From NCBI GenBank assembly GCA_041946865.1, contig JBHGBF010000157.1:1-13422 (forward strand): a stretch of 13,422 nucleotides of DNA, given 5' to 3'. The position numbers and the translations under genes are program-made. This DNA comes from RPQK01 sp041946865. Lineage in GTDB: Bacteria > Acidobacteriota > UBA6911 > RPQK01. Below the pieces are notes generated by a model. It ran no database searches. It had not been told where the DNA came from and worked only from the letters and a program-made list of their open reading frames with translations. This document shows, piece after piece, positions 1-6,343 of the stretch (position 1 is its first letter; the number at the start of each line of letters is the position of its first letter).

Positions 1-3
1 CTC

Positions 4-74
4 TGAACCTTTGAACCTTTGAACCTTTGAACCTTTGAACCTTTGAACCTTTGAACCTTGGACCCCCTGAACCT
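4..74. repeat. Tandem 8-bp array TGAACCTT after rpmJ
   Basis: Seven perfect head-to-tail copies of the 8-mer TGAACCTT fill positions 4-59, followed by one degenerate unit (60-67) and a partial one (68-74). The array lies 3' of rpmJ in the transcript sense, in the spacer toward the next gene of the cluster (normally rpsM, outside the window). The array may continue beyond base 1. In the RNA it reads AAGGUUCA. No complementary arm is visible inside the window; several other spacers here have paired arms, so one may lie to the left. Confidence 0.9.
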
Positions 75-79
75 GATGT

Positions 80-193
80 TTATCCCTGCCGCTGCTTGTG
101 TTTGGGGTTACTGCAGATCACGCGTACAACGCCGCGGCGGTGAACCATCTTGCACTTGGCGCAGATCTTCTTGACCGATGCTCTGACCTTCAT
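80..193 (-). CDS. rpmJ: 50S ribosomal protein L36 (bL36), zinc-binding form
   Basis: This is a 37-residue protein beginning MKVRASVKKICAKCK and ending KHKQRQG, the usual length for bL36. L36 is a small late-assembly protein of the large subunit that binds 23S rRNA domains II, V and VI. The zinc site is complete: Cys11, Cys14, Cys27 and His32, so this is the zinc-dependent (C+) form. It follows infA by 8 nt. A GAGGA Shine-Dalgarno at 198-202 overlaps the infA stop codon (202-204), which suggests that its translation is coupled to infA. Synteny (infA-rpmJ) and the complete motif make the call secure even though the gene is very short. Confidence 0.97.
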   Translation of the reverse strand: MKVRASVKKICAKCKMVHRRGVVRVICSNPKHKQRQG

Positions 194-201
194 AAGTTCC
201 T

Positions 202-420
202 CTACTTGTAGCGATAAACAATCCGTCCCCGGGAAAGGTCGTAAGGTGAAAGCTCGACCTTGATCTTGTCTCCCGGCAGAATCCGTATGAAATGCTTGCG
301 CATTTTCCCCGAGATATGAGCCAGCACCTGGTGCCCGTTATCCAATTGAACCTTGAACATGGCATTCGGCAGCGTCTCGACTACCGTTCCCATGACCTCG
401 ATGGCCTCTTCTTTAGGCAT
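202..420 (-). CDS. infA: Translation initiation factor IF-1
   Basis: A 72-residue single OB-fold (S1-type) protein. IF-1 sits in the 30S A site during initiation and works with IF-2 and IF-3. The family signature is clear: VLAHISGKMRKHFIRILPGD at about residues 32-51, followed by KVELSPYDLSRGRIVYRYK at the C-terminus. The reading frame is open for nine more codons upstream, but the start at 420 (MPKEEAIEV) matches the family and has a GGAGGAG ribosome binding site (430-436) nine bases upstream, so I reject the upstream ATG at 447, which would also overlap map. It lies 23 nt after map and 8 nt before rpmJ. Confidence 0.97.
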   Translation of the reverse strand: MPKEEAIEVMGTVVETLPNAMFKVQLDNGHQVLAHISGKMRKHFIRILPGDKIKVELSPYDLSRGRIVYRYK

Positions 421-429
421 GTGCTCGCT

Positions 430-436
430 CTCCTCC
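430..436 (-). promoter_or_regulatory. Strong Shine-Dalgarno of infA
   Basis: The minus strand reads GGAGGAG, nine bases before the ATG at 420. It decides the infA start against the in-frame ATG at 447. Confidence 0.85.
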
Positions 437-443
437 GGCGCCT

Positions 444-1193
444 TCAATCAAGCTCACTCAGAATCCACGGCCCGTTCTCGGTCACGGCGACTGAGTGTTC
501 GAAGTGAGCGCTCAACCCGCCGTCGGCCGTAACGGCCGTCCACCGGTCTCCCAGCACCCTCACTCCCGGGCCTTTCGAATTGACCATCGGCTCGATGGCC
601 AGGACCATGCCCGCCTGGAGCCGAGGTCCGCGGCCTGGCTTCCCGTAGTTCGGAACCTGCGGTTCCTCATGAAGCGAGGTTCCAACGCCGTGGCCGACAA
701 AATCGCGGACAACCGAGAAGCCGTGCTTTTCGACGTGCTCCTGAACGGCAGCCGAGATGTCCGATACCCGGCAGGTTACAACCGCCTTCTCGATCCCTTT
801 GTAAAGGGCTTCACGGGTCACAGTCAGCAGTCTCTGCGTCTCGGGATGCAGTTCCCCGACCGGAAACGTCCAGGCTGAATCCCCGTAGAAGCCGTGATAC
901 AGGACCCCGACATCAATGCTGATGATGTCGCCTTCCTTCAGACGCCGTCCGTTCGGGATCCCGTGAACCACCTGTTCGTTGATCGAGGTGCAGATGTTCG
1001 CCGGATACCCGTGATACCCCTTGAAGCCCGAGCGGGCGCCCGCCGTGGAAATCAGTTCCTCGGCGCGCTTATCGAGCTCCCCGGTCGTCACGCCGGGCCG
1101 GACCAGACGCCCCAGCTCATTTAATACTCGAGCCACGATCAGATTCGCTTCTCTCATCGTGGCCAGTTCCGCTCTGCCTTTGCAAATGATCAT
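444..1193 (-). CDS. map: Methionine aminopeptidase, type I
   Basis: A 249-residue dinuclear metalloprotease of the pita-bread fold that removes the N-terminal methionine from new proteins. All five metal ligands are in place: Asp94 (SIDVG), Asp105 (GDSAWTF), His168 (GHGVG), Glu201 (IEPM) and Glu232 (FEHS). His77 in VHGIP is the conserved substrate-side histidine. There is no N-terminal SH3 or zinc-finger extension, so this is the short type Ia form. The N-terminus MIICKGRAELATMREAN aligns naturally with the family, which supports the ATG at 1193. No Shine-Dalgarno precedes this ATG: the leader is the pyrimidine-rich arm of an inverted repeat. It lies 52 nt after adk and 23 nt before infA. Confidence 0.97.
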   Translation of the reverse strand: MIICKGRAELATMREANLIVARVLNELGRLVRPGVTTGELDKRAEELISTAGARSGFKGYHGYPANICTSINEQVVHGIPNGRRLKEGDIISIDVGVLYHGFYGDSAWTFPVGELHPETQRLLTVTREALYKGIEKAVVTCRVSDISAAVQEHVEKHGFSVVRDFVGHGVGTSLHEEPQVPNYGKPGRGPRLQAGMVLAIEPMVNSKGPGVRVLGDRWTAVTADGGLSAHFEHSVAVTENGPWILSELD

Positions 1194-1256
1194 AAAGGCA
1201 AAGGATGAAGGACGAAGAAAAGCGTTCCCCTTCCTCCTTCAGGCTTCATCCCTTTT
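1194..1256 (-). repeat. Inverted repeat of the GGATGAAGG family between adk and map
   Basis: The left arm around 1198-1217 contains AAAGGATGAAG; the right arm around 1229-1256 contains its near complement CTTCATCCCTTT, with one bulge. The right arm runs into the end of adk and includes its TGA stop (1246-1248). The left arm abuts the map ATG. There is no U-tract after the stem in the transcript sense. The same family occurs at 4621-4724 and 8292-8351. Confidence 0.8.
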
Positions 1257-1920
1257 CCTTCCACTGACTCTCGAGACCGTGCACAAGACAGCCCATCTCG
1301 CCCGTAATCTCGTCCGGCTCCCGGTTCCCATCTATCTCAAAGAAGTTGGGCCGGCCGGAATAGAAATCCACCACGGGGGCGGTTTGCTGGCGGTAAACGC
1401 GGAAACGCTCCGTAATCACCTCTTCCGCGTCATCCTTGCGCTGCTGAAGCGCGCTGCCGCACGCGTCGCAGATTCCCTCTCTGACTGGCGGCGAGAAAAA
1501 GACATTGTAAATCTTACCACAAGCGGAACAGTACCGCCTGCCGGACAGGCGTTTCACGGCCGCTTCCTCTTCGAGCGCCAGGTTAATGACGTAAAGGTCG
1601 ATGCGGTCACCGAGCTTTTCCAAATAGGCGGCCTGGGCCACGTTGCGGGGGTAGCCGTCCAGGATGAAAACCCGCGGCGCATCCGGCGCCGTGACTCGCT
1701 CCCGCACAATCTCCGACACCAGGTCGTCGGAAACCAGCTCTCCGGCCTCCATCACCGCCTTCACCTTCCGGCCAAGGGACGTTCCGTTCTGGACAGCCTC
1801 ACGCAGCACGTCTCCGGTCGAGACATGCTTGTACCCGAACTTGTCAGCCAGCCTCTTGGCCTGCGTTCCCTTCCCGGCGCCCGGCGCGCCCAGGAGGGTT
1901 ATCACCTTCGTCTTTGCCAT
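1246..1920 (-). CDS. adk: Adenylate kinase, zinc-lid type
   Basis: A 224-residue enzyme catalysing ATP + AMP to 2 ADP. The P-loop GAPGAGKGT is at residues 11-19, the AMP-side motif DGYPR at 88-92, and the LID domain spans roughly 126-163. The LID carries four cysteines, Cys131, Cys134, Cys151 and Cys154, forming the structural zinc site typical of Gram-positive and many other lineages. The start at 1920 (MAKTKVITLLGAPG) fits the family. ATGs at 1929 and 1980 are in frame, but the longer forms would be encoded by the repeat-filled spacer. No Shine-Dalgarno is visible before 1920 or 1929, so the exact start is uncertain by a few codons. The final residues and TGA lie in the adk-map inverted repeat. 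Confidence 0.95.
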   Translation of the reverse strand: MAKTKVITLLGAPGAGKGTQAKRLADKFGYKHVSTGDVLREAVQNGTSLGRKVKAVMEAGELVSDDLVSEIVRERVTAPDAPRVFILDGYPRNVAQAAYLEKLGDRIDLYVINLALEEEAAVKRLSGRRYCSACGKIYNVFFSPPVREGICDACGSALQQRKDDAEEVITERFRVYRQQTAPVVDFYSGRPNFFEIDGNREPDEITGEMGCLVHGLESQWKEKG

Positions 1921-1930
1921 ATCCAACATT

Positions 1931-2046
1931 GACAAGGCGACAAGGGCTAACTTGTGACGGCCGACGGAGTGACTCATCACTTCGTCACCCTGTCACCCTG
2001 TCACCCTGTCACCTTGTCACCTTGTCACCTGTCACCCTGTCACCTT
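1931..2046 (-). repeat. 8-bp tandem array GTCACCCT with complementary arm, secY-adk spacer
   Basis: Eight consecutive units of GTCACCCT or GTCACCTT, one of them 7 nt long, run from 1984 to 2046. A short arm at 1931-1945 (GACAAGGCGACAAGG) is complementary, with one mismatch, to 2012-2026, so the spacer can fold into a long hairpin with slipped registers. The last unit contains the secY stop codon (TGA, 2040-2042). The spacer is 119 nt and holds nothing else I recognise. Confidence 0.88.
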
Positions 2047-3443
2047 CGCCCGCGAATCCGCCCTTTCTTGAGGAAGCCCTCGTAATGGCGCATGATCAAC
2101 TGCGATTCGACCTGCTGGACAGTGTCCATGGCAACGCCGACCACGATCAGCAGCGAAGTGCCGCCGAAATAGAAGGCCACCCCCAGGCCGGTCGTAATGA
2201 AATCCAGATTGTATTCGACCAGGAAGTTGTCGATGATCGGCCCGATCCAGGGGATGGGCGCCACCTTAAACCCGGTGATCAGAAACTCCGGGAGAAGGCT
2301 GACGAGCACCAGGTAAATCGCTCCGGCGAAGGTCAGCCGGCTCAAAATCCGGTCGATATACTCCGACGTTCGTTTTCCGGGTCTTATTCCAGGGACAAAA
2401 CCGCCGTATTTTCGAATGTTATCCGCCACTTCATCCGGGTTGAAAATGATGCTTACGTAGAAGAAGCAGAAGAAGATAATGCCGGTAATATAGATGATGT
2501 TGTAGAGCGGATAGCCCTGCTGCAACTGCGTCGCAAAAGCCTGCATCCAGCCCGACTGGAACACCAGTCCCAGAGTCGAAGGGAAAGCAATAATGGAGGC
2601 GGCGAAGATGACTGGAATGACGCCGCCCGAATTCACTCGCAGCGGCAGGTGCGTGGACTGCCCGCCGTACATCCGGCGGCCCACGACTCGCTTGGCGTAC
2701 TGGATGGGGATGCGCCGCTGGCCCCGTTCGACGAAGACGATCGCCGCGACGACGAGCGCCATCATGATGACCAGCAGGATGATGGTGAAAATGCTCCTTT
2801 CGCCGCCGACCCAGTCTTGCCAGAGCGAAATAATGGCGTGCGGCAGGCCGACGACAATTCCGGCAAAGATGATCAGAGAGATCCCGTTTCCAATACCGCG
2901 CTCGGAAATCTGTTCACCGAGCCACATGACAAAGGCGGTCCCGGTGGTCAGGGTGAGCATGGTCATGACCCGGAACCCCCAACCGGGGTAGGGGACGACC
3001 GGCGGATTGGAACTGGTCCGCTCCAGAGCCAGCGCGGTGGCGAGGCTCTGGAAGAGGCTCAGGCCGACGGTCAGGTAGCGGGTGTACTGGGTGATCTTTT
3101 TTCGCCCGAGCTCGCCCTCCTTCGACAGCCGCTCCAGGTAAGGCCAGACGACGGTCAGCAACTGCAGAATAATCGAAGCGGTAATGTAGGGGGTAATACC
3201 GAGAGCGAAGACCGAGAGCCGGCTCAGGTTGCCACCGGAGAAAATATCTAAGATTCCGAAGATGGTGCCAGCCTGCTGCCGGAAGACCTCCTGCAGGGCG
3301 CTGCTGTCCACCCCGGGTGTCGGGATCCAGCTACCGACGCGATACACGGCCAGGAGCCCGAGCATGAACAGGATGCGCTTACGCAGGTCCGGGATGTTGA
3401 CGATATTACGAACACTGGTTAAAAGAGGGTTAATGTCCGCCAT
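2040..3443 (-). CDS. secY: Preprotein translocase subunit SecY
   Basis: A 467-residue integral membrane protein, the channel of the SecYEG translocon, with about ten predicted transmembrane segments. Recognisable landmarks are the first helix around residues 24-41, the plug and second-helix region GGNLSRLSVFALGITPYITA (70-89), the motif ERGIGNGIS (181-189), the SecA/ribosome-binding cytosolic loop PGIRPGKRTSEYI (351-363), and FGGTSLLIVVGVAMDT (426-441). The C-terminus LKKGRIRGRR is the normal basic tail. It is slightly longer than the E. coli protein. Its ATG overlaps the rplO stop (TAATG), with GAGG upstream inside rplO. The TGA stop is part of an 8-bp tandem repeat. Confidence 0.98.
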   Translation of the reverse strand: MADINPLLTSVRNIVNIPDLRKRILFMLGLLAVYRVGSWIPTPGVDSSALQEVFRQQAGTIFGILDIFSGGNLSRLSVFALGITPYITASIILQLLTVVWPYLERLSKEGELGRKKITQYTRYLTVGLSLFQSLATALALERTSSNPPVVPYPGWGFRVMTMLTLTTGTAFVMWLGEQISERGIGNGISLIIFAGIVVGLPHAIISLWQDWVGGERSIFTIILLVIMMALVVAAIVFVERGQRRIPIQYAKRVVGRRMYGGQSTHLPLRVNSGGVIPVIFAASIIAFPSTLGLVFQSGWMQAFATQLQQGYPLYNIIYITGIIFFCFFYVSIIFNPDEVADNIRKYGGFVPGIRPGKRTSEYIDRILSRLTFAGAIYLVLVSLLPEFLITGFKVAPIPWIGPIIDNFLVEYNLDFITTGLGVAFYFGGTSLLIVVGVAMDTVQQVESQLIMRHYEGFLKKGRIRGRR

Positions 3444-3892
3444 TAACTCACGACCTCAACACTGCCGCCTGCCTGCTCGATCTTCTGCCTGGCAGACTCG
3501 CTGAAATGATGGGCATGAACCGTGAGCTTGCGGGACAGCTCTCCCTGGCCCAGGATCCGCACCCCATCTTTACTCTTCTTGACAAGACCCTTTTGGGTCA
3601 ACAGTTCGGGAGTGACTTCCGTCCCGTCCTCGAAATGGTTCAGCTCTTTAACATTCAGGACGGCATACTCCCTGGCGAATTTGTTGGTGAAGCCGCGCTT
3701 CGGTATTCGCCGGTGCAGCGGCATCTGGCCGCCCTCAAAGCCGGTCTTCTGGGAAAACCCGGACCGCGATTTCTGTCCTTTCTCGCCTCGCCCCGCCGTC
3801 TTTCCATGACCGGAACCGGGGCCCCGGCCCACTCGTTTCCGCTTCTTGTTGGCTCCCTTGGCCGGTTTCAGACCGTGAAGTTCCAGGCTCAT
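3443..3892 (-). CDS. rplO: 50S ribosomal protein L15 (uL15)
   Basis: A protein of 149 residues (151 if the ATG at 3898 is used) that binds 23S rRNA late in large-subunit assembly. The N-terminal third is the typical unstructured basic, glycine-rich tail (GRGPGSGHGKTAGRG), followed by GFEGGQMPLHRRIPKRGF and the C-terminal globular domain. Two starts are possible. The ATG at 3898 overlaps the rpmD stop as ATGA. The ATG at 3892 has a GAGGA Shine-Dalgarno (3899-3903) at the proper six-base distance and gives MSLELHGLKPAKG, so I prefer it. Either way translation is probably coupled to rpmD. The stop overlaps the secY start by one base. Confidence 0.96.
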   Translation of the reverse strand: MSLELHGLKPAKGANKKRKRVGRGPGSGHGKTAGRGEKGQKSRSGFSQKTGFEGGQMPLHRRIPKRGFTNKFAREYAVLNVKELNHFEDGTEVTPELLTQKGLVKKSKDGVRILGQGELSRKLTVHAHHFSESARQKIEQAGGSVEVVS

Positions 3893-3894
3893 CT

Positions 3895-4095
3895 TCATTC
3901 CTCAATAATCTTGACCAGATGACTGATCTTCGCCACCATGCCGCGGATCTCGGGGGTATCCACCCGCTCAACCACCTGGTTAAGCCTGGTAAACCCCAAA
4001 CCCTTCACGACCGCCTTTTGCCGTTTGTCGCGGCCGATGGCGCTGCGAAAATACGTGATTTTCAGCATCTTGGGTGCTTTCTTTGCCTTAGCCAT
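3895..4095 (-). CDS. rpmD: 50S ribosomal protein L30 (uL30)
   Basis: A 66-residue protein of the large subunit. After a short basic extension (MAKAKKAPK) it shows the family pattern LKITYFRSAIGRDKRQKAVVKGLGFTRLNQVVER, ending in VAKISHLVKIIEE. It is a few residues longer at the N-terminus than the 58-60 residue form. The ATG overlaps the rpsE stop (TAATG) and its own TGA overlaps a rplO ATG, so it sits in a fully coupled block rpsE-rpmD-rplO-secY. Synteny and sequence agree; the only doubt is whether the N-terminal extension is retained in the mature protein. Confidence 0.96.
   Translation of the reverse strand: MAKAKKAPKMLKITYFRSAIGRDKRQKAVVKGLGFTRLNQVVERVDTPEIRGMVAKISHLVKIIEE
3899..3903 (-). 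promoter_or_regulatory. Shine-Dalgarno that favours the second rplO ATG
   Basis: GAGGA on the minus strand directly abuts the ATG at 3898 (too close) and is six bases from the ATG at 3892. This favours 3892 as the rplO start. Confidence 0.65.
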
Positions 4096-4589
4096 TACAG
4101 TTCCTCGAGGCTCAGTCCGCGCGTCTGGGCCACCTGTTGCGGACTGCGCAGCTGCTTCAAACCTTCGAAAGTGGCCTTTATAACATTGTGGGGGTTAGCA
4201 GAACCAATGGATTTTGTGACTACATCCCGGATTCCCGCCGATTCCATGACGGCTCGAACCGCCCCGCCGGCAATAACCCCGGTTCCTTCCGGCGCCGGCT
4301 TCAGTACCACACGACCCGAACCAAAGCACCCCAACACCGCGTGCGGAATAGTCGCACCCGCCAACGGTATCTGGATCATCGTCTTCTTGGCCTTCTCGAT
4401 GCCCTTTCGGATCGCCGCCGGTACTTCCTTGGCCTTGCCCAGCCCGTAGCCCACTTTCCCGCTTTGGTCACCCACCACGACCAGGGCGCTGAAGCTAAGG
4501 TTCTTTCCGCCCTTGACGACCTTCGTCACGCGGTTGATTGCCACGACCTGATCTTTAAGTTCGACTTCCGTCGTTTCAGGACTCACCAT
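4095..4589 (-). CDS. rpsE: 30S ribosomal protein S5 (uS5)
   Basis: A 164-residue protein of the small subunit, important for decoding accuracy and part of the mRNA entry helicase with S3 and S4. The N-terminal double-stranded RNA-binding-like domain spans about 11-76 (VVAINRVTKVVKGGKNLSFSALVVVGD, GYGLGKAKEVPAAIRKGIEKAKK). The C-terminal domain follows with PAPEGTGVIAGGAVRAV and GSANPHNVIKAT. The frame is open 35 codons further upstream to 4694, but that stretch is an inverted repeat and encodes no S5 sequence. The start at 4589 (MVSPETTEVELKDQ) has GGAGAG just upstream and gives the normal length. Confidence 0.97.
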   Translation of the reverse strand: MVSPETTEVELKDQVVAINRVTKVVKGGKNLSFSALVVVGDQSGKVGYGLGKAKEVPAAIRKGIEKAKKTMIQIPLAGATIPHAVLGCFGSGRVVLKPAPEGTGVIAGGAVRAVMESAGIRDVVTKSIGSANPHNVIKATFEGLKQLRSPQQVAQTRGLSLEEL

Positions 4590-4620
4590 ATTCTCTCCTA
4601 CCGTCACAAAACCGAGGATG

Positions 4621-4724
4621 AACGAAAGGATGAAGGCTGAAGGATGAAGGGAAAACCCATCCAGGTGCGCTTGCTTTCCCTCTTCCTTCTTCATCCTTCA
4701 GCCTTCATCCTTCATCCTTTCGTT
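4621..4724 (-). repeat. Long inverted repeat of the GGATGAAGG family, rplR-rpsE spacer
   Basis: The left arm 4621-4651 begins AACGAAAGGATGAAGG and the right arm 4689-4724 ends CCTTCATCCTTTCGTT, its exact complement over 16 bases. The right arm has one additional 7-nt GATGAAG-type unit; beyond it the arms pair again (GCTGAAGGATGAAG). The loop region 4652-4688 is unrelated sequence. The whole 143-nt spacer (4590-4732) contains no gene. After the stem in the transcript sense there is only a weak UUUU within CGGUUUUGUG, so it is not a convincing terminator. Confidence 0.88.
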
Positions 4725-4732
4725 CCGTGCCT

Positions 4733-5098
4733 TCAAAACTGGAGGCCTGCCTCCCTTGCGGCTTCGGCCAAAGCCTTGACCCGGCCATGATAGAGGTAAC
4801 CGCCCCGGTCAAACACGACACTCTGGATCCCTTGAGACAGCGCCTTCTCGGCAATCGCCTTGCCGACCCTCTTGGCGGCTGCCACGTTCCCACCCTGCTC
4901 GAGCTTCTTGCCCTCAAGGTTCAGCGTAGAAGCGGCGACCAGAGTGCGGCCGGCCGTGTCATCCACAATCTGCGCGTAAGTGTGCTTCAAGCTGCGGAAG
5001 ACGCACAGTCGGGGGCGATCTGACTTCCCGCTCAACACGTGCCGCAACCGACGGTGGATCTTCCTGCGTCTGTCGTCTTTACTCAGATTCCTAGCCAT
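4733..5098 (-). CDS. rplR: 50S ribosomal protein L18 (uL18)
   Basis: A 121-residue protein that, with L5 (and L25 where present), binds 5S rRNA and joins it to the central protuberance. The basic N-terminal tail DDRRRKIHRRLRHVLSG is followed by RPRLCVFRSLKHTYAQIVDD and the family signature VVFDRGGYLYHGRVKALAEAAREAGLQF at the C-terminus. The frame is open 30 codons upstream to 5188, but those codons are the spacer stem-loop. The start at 5098 (MARNLSKDDRRRKIH) gives the expected length, with a modest GAGAG a few bases upstream. Long repeat-bearing spacers flank it on both sides, unlike the compact arrangement common in this operon. Confidence 0.97.
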   Translation of the reverse strand: MARNLSKDDRRRKIHRRLRHVLSGKSDRPRLCVFRSLKHTYAQIVDDTAGRTLVAASTLNLEGKKLEQGGNVAAAKRVGKAIAEKALSQGIQSVVFDRGGYLYHGRVKALAEAAREAGLQF

Positions 5099-5118
5099 AA
5101 TGTCTCTCGATTGACGAA

Positions 5119-5196
5119 TCATCCACGAACCAAACCCGAACCAGCACGAACCAAAGCGGTTTGGCTCGGCGTAGTTCGTGGATGACATAGTGTCAT
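5119..5196 (-). repeat. Stem-loop with 12-bp perfect arms, rplF-rplR spacer
   Basis: TCATCCACGAAC at 5119-5130 is the exact complement of GTTCGTGGATGA at 5174-5185. Inside, CCAAAC (5130-5135) can pair with GTTTGG (5159-5164), and the CGAACC phrase recurs three times in the left half. A second small hairpin, ATGACA-TAG-TGTCAT, occupies 5182-5196 and overlaps the end of the first. The spacer (5099-5201) holds no gene and no U-tract follows the stem. Confidence 0.85.
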
Positions 5197-5201
5197 CTGT
5201 T

Positions 5202-5762
5202 TTACGCGCCCTTCTTTCCGACCTTGAGCTTGATCACCTCGGTCGAATAGCGGATTCCCTTGCCGCGGTAAGCGTCGGGGGGCCGAAGAGCCCGGATGTC
5301 CGCGGCTGTCTGGCCGACCCGGCCACGATCGGCGCCCGAAACCACCACGCTGGTCACGTAGTTCTGGATGTTGCGCGGCAGTTTCTCGACCTTGATCGTG
5401 ATTTCGGGAGGCACCGGAAATTCAATAGGATGGGAAAAACCAAGGGACAAATTGAGGAATTTCCCCCTCATTTCCGCCCGATAACCGATACCCACAATAT
5501 CCAGCTCTTTCCGAAACCCGTTGGTCACGCCGTTGACCGCATTGGCCACGAGGGAACGCGTCAGCCCATGCAGGGCACGGACGTTCTTTTCGTCACTGTC
5601 CCGATGGGCCAGCACCGTGCCGTCCTTCATCTCTACGCGAATGGATGGCGGCACCGGCACCTGCAGTTTCCCCTTCGGCCCTTCCACCCGGACATGGTCG
5701 GCGGCGACCGAAATCTTCACGCCGGGAGGAACGGGAATCGGTTTCTTACCTACTCGCGACAT
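5202..5762 (-). CDS. rplF: 50S ribosomal protein L6 (uL6)
   Basis: A 186-residue protein of two repeated RNA-binding domains near the sarcin-ricin loop and factor-binding site. It starts MSRVGKKPIPVPPGVKI, as the family does, with the first domain to about residue 80 (GLTRSLVANAVNGVTNGF), then GYRAEMRGKFLNLSLGFSH, and the second domain closes with the signature QTAADIRALRPPDAYRGKGIRY at about 150-171. The start at 5762 is supported by GGAGAG upstream. It lies 85 nt after rpsH and 103 nt before rplR, both spacers holding inverted repeats. Nothing is missing or unusual in the protein. Confidence 0.98.
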   Translation of the reverse strand: MSRVGKKPIPVPPGVKISVAADHVRVEGPKGKLQVPVPPSIRVEMKDGTVLAHRDSDEKNVRALHGLTRSLVANAVNGVTNGFRKELDIVGIGYRAEMRGKFLNLSLGFSHPIEFPVPPEITIKVEKLPRNIQNYVTSVVVSGADRGRVGQTAADIRALRPPDAYRGKGIRYSTEVIKLKVGKKGA

Positions 5763-5774
5763 ATCTACTCTCCG

Positions 5775-5844
5775 AATTGACGATTGACGCTTGACGATTG
5801 GACGACCGGCAGTTTTGAATCGTCAATCGTCGGTCGCGTCAATT
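5775..5844 (-). repeat. Imperfect inverted repeat of the TTGACGATT type, rpsH-rplF spacer
   Basis: The outer arms AATTGACG (5775-5782) and CGTCAATT (5837-5844) are perfect complements. Between them TTGACG/TTGACGATT phrases occur in tandem in the left half and their complements (AATCGTCAATCGTC) in the right half, so slipped pairings are possible. The rpsH stop begins at 5850, five bases from the arm. No gene lies in the spacer. Confidence 0.75.
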
Positions 5845-5847
5845 GCC

Positions 5848-6246
5848 TTAATAAACCTCACACATCACTTCGCCGCCCAAGCCTTGTTCTTGGGCTTTCT
5901 TGCCTGTCATCACGCCCTTTGAGGTGGACAGGATCACCACGCCGAGCCCGCCCAGTACCCGCGGCACCTCGTCCTTGGAGGCATACACGCGACAGCCCGG
6001 CCGGCTGATTCTCTTCAGCGACTGAATCGCCGGTTGCCGGTTGGCGGTGTACCTGAGCAGCACCGTCAGCGTCGAAAAAGGCTTCTTTTCATTCAGTTTA
6101 AACCCGGCCAGGAAGCCCTCCTCCTGCAGGATCTTGACGATCTCGTTCTTTACTCGAGAGTAAGGAACTTCGACCGCTTCGTGTCCCGCTAAATGGGCAT
6201 TCCTGATACGGGTCAGGAGATCGGAAATCGGATCCGTCATCGCCAT
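5848..6246 (-). CDS. rpsH: 30S ribosomal protein S8 (uS8)
   Basis: A 132-residue primary binding protein of the 16S rRNA central domain; in E. coli it also represses the spc operon by binding its own mRNA. The N-terminus MTDPISDLLTRIRNAHLAGH and the C-terminal signature VVILSTSKGVMTGKKAQEQGLGGEVMCEVY are characteristic. Two ATGs two codons apart are possible; AGGAG about nine to ten bases before 6246 fits the first better, so the protein would begin MAMTDP. It lies 97 nt after rpsN, across a CACAGAG-type inverted repeat. I did not recognise an S8-type mRNA regulatory site near rplE, but I could not test this. Confidence 0.97.
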   Translation of the reverse strand: MAMTDPISDLLTRIRNAHLAGHEAVEVPYSRVKNEIVKILQEEGFLAGFKLNEKKPFSTLTVLLRYTANRQPAIQSLKRISRPGCRVYASKDEVPRVLGGLGVVILSTSKGVMTGKKAQEQGLGGEVMCEVY

Positions 6247-6270
6247 TTTTTGCCTGCTCCTGATCGGATC

Positions 6271-6335
6271 TCACCACAGAGACACAGAGGACACAGAGAA
6301 AAGCTTTCTCCGTGATCTCTGTGTCCTTGCGGCGG
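6271..6335 (-). repeat. CACAGAG-type inverted repeat, copy 1, rpsN-rpsH spacer
   Basis: Positions 6271-6309 match 10182-10220 over 39 nt with only two differences, so this is a true dispersed element. GGACACAGAG (6289-6298) pairs exactly with CTCTGTGTCC (6317-6326). The outer part of the right arm (around 6327-6335) has diverged and no longer pairs with TCACCACAGAG. Spacer 6247-6343 contains no gene. Confidence 0.88.
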
Positions 6336-6343
6336 GATCGTTC

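Noticed and set aside
1..79. CRISPR array at the left edge
   Set aside because: The units are 8 bp and contiguous, without spacers; it is a simple tandem repeat.
1021..1932. Open frame of 303 codons on the plus strand
   Set aside because: It lies opposite adk and map, both with intact catalytic motifs; no family features are visible.
1914..3251. Long open frame of 445 codons on the plus strand
   Set aside because: It is antisense to secY and adk, rich in D, E, Q and R, with no recognisable domain. SecY on the other strand is certain, so this is a shadow of codon bias.
4590..4694. 35-residue N-terminal extension of S5 with a hydrophobic stretch
   Set aside because: It is translated inverted repeat. 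S5 has no such domain, and the ATG at 4589 has a Shine-Dalgarno and gives the normal length.
4621..4724. Intrinsic terminator splitting the operon between rplR and rpsE
   Set aside because: The stem is AT-mixed and followed in the transcript by CAUCCUCGGUUUUGUG rather than an immediate U-tract.
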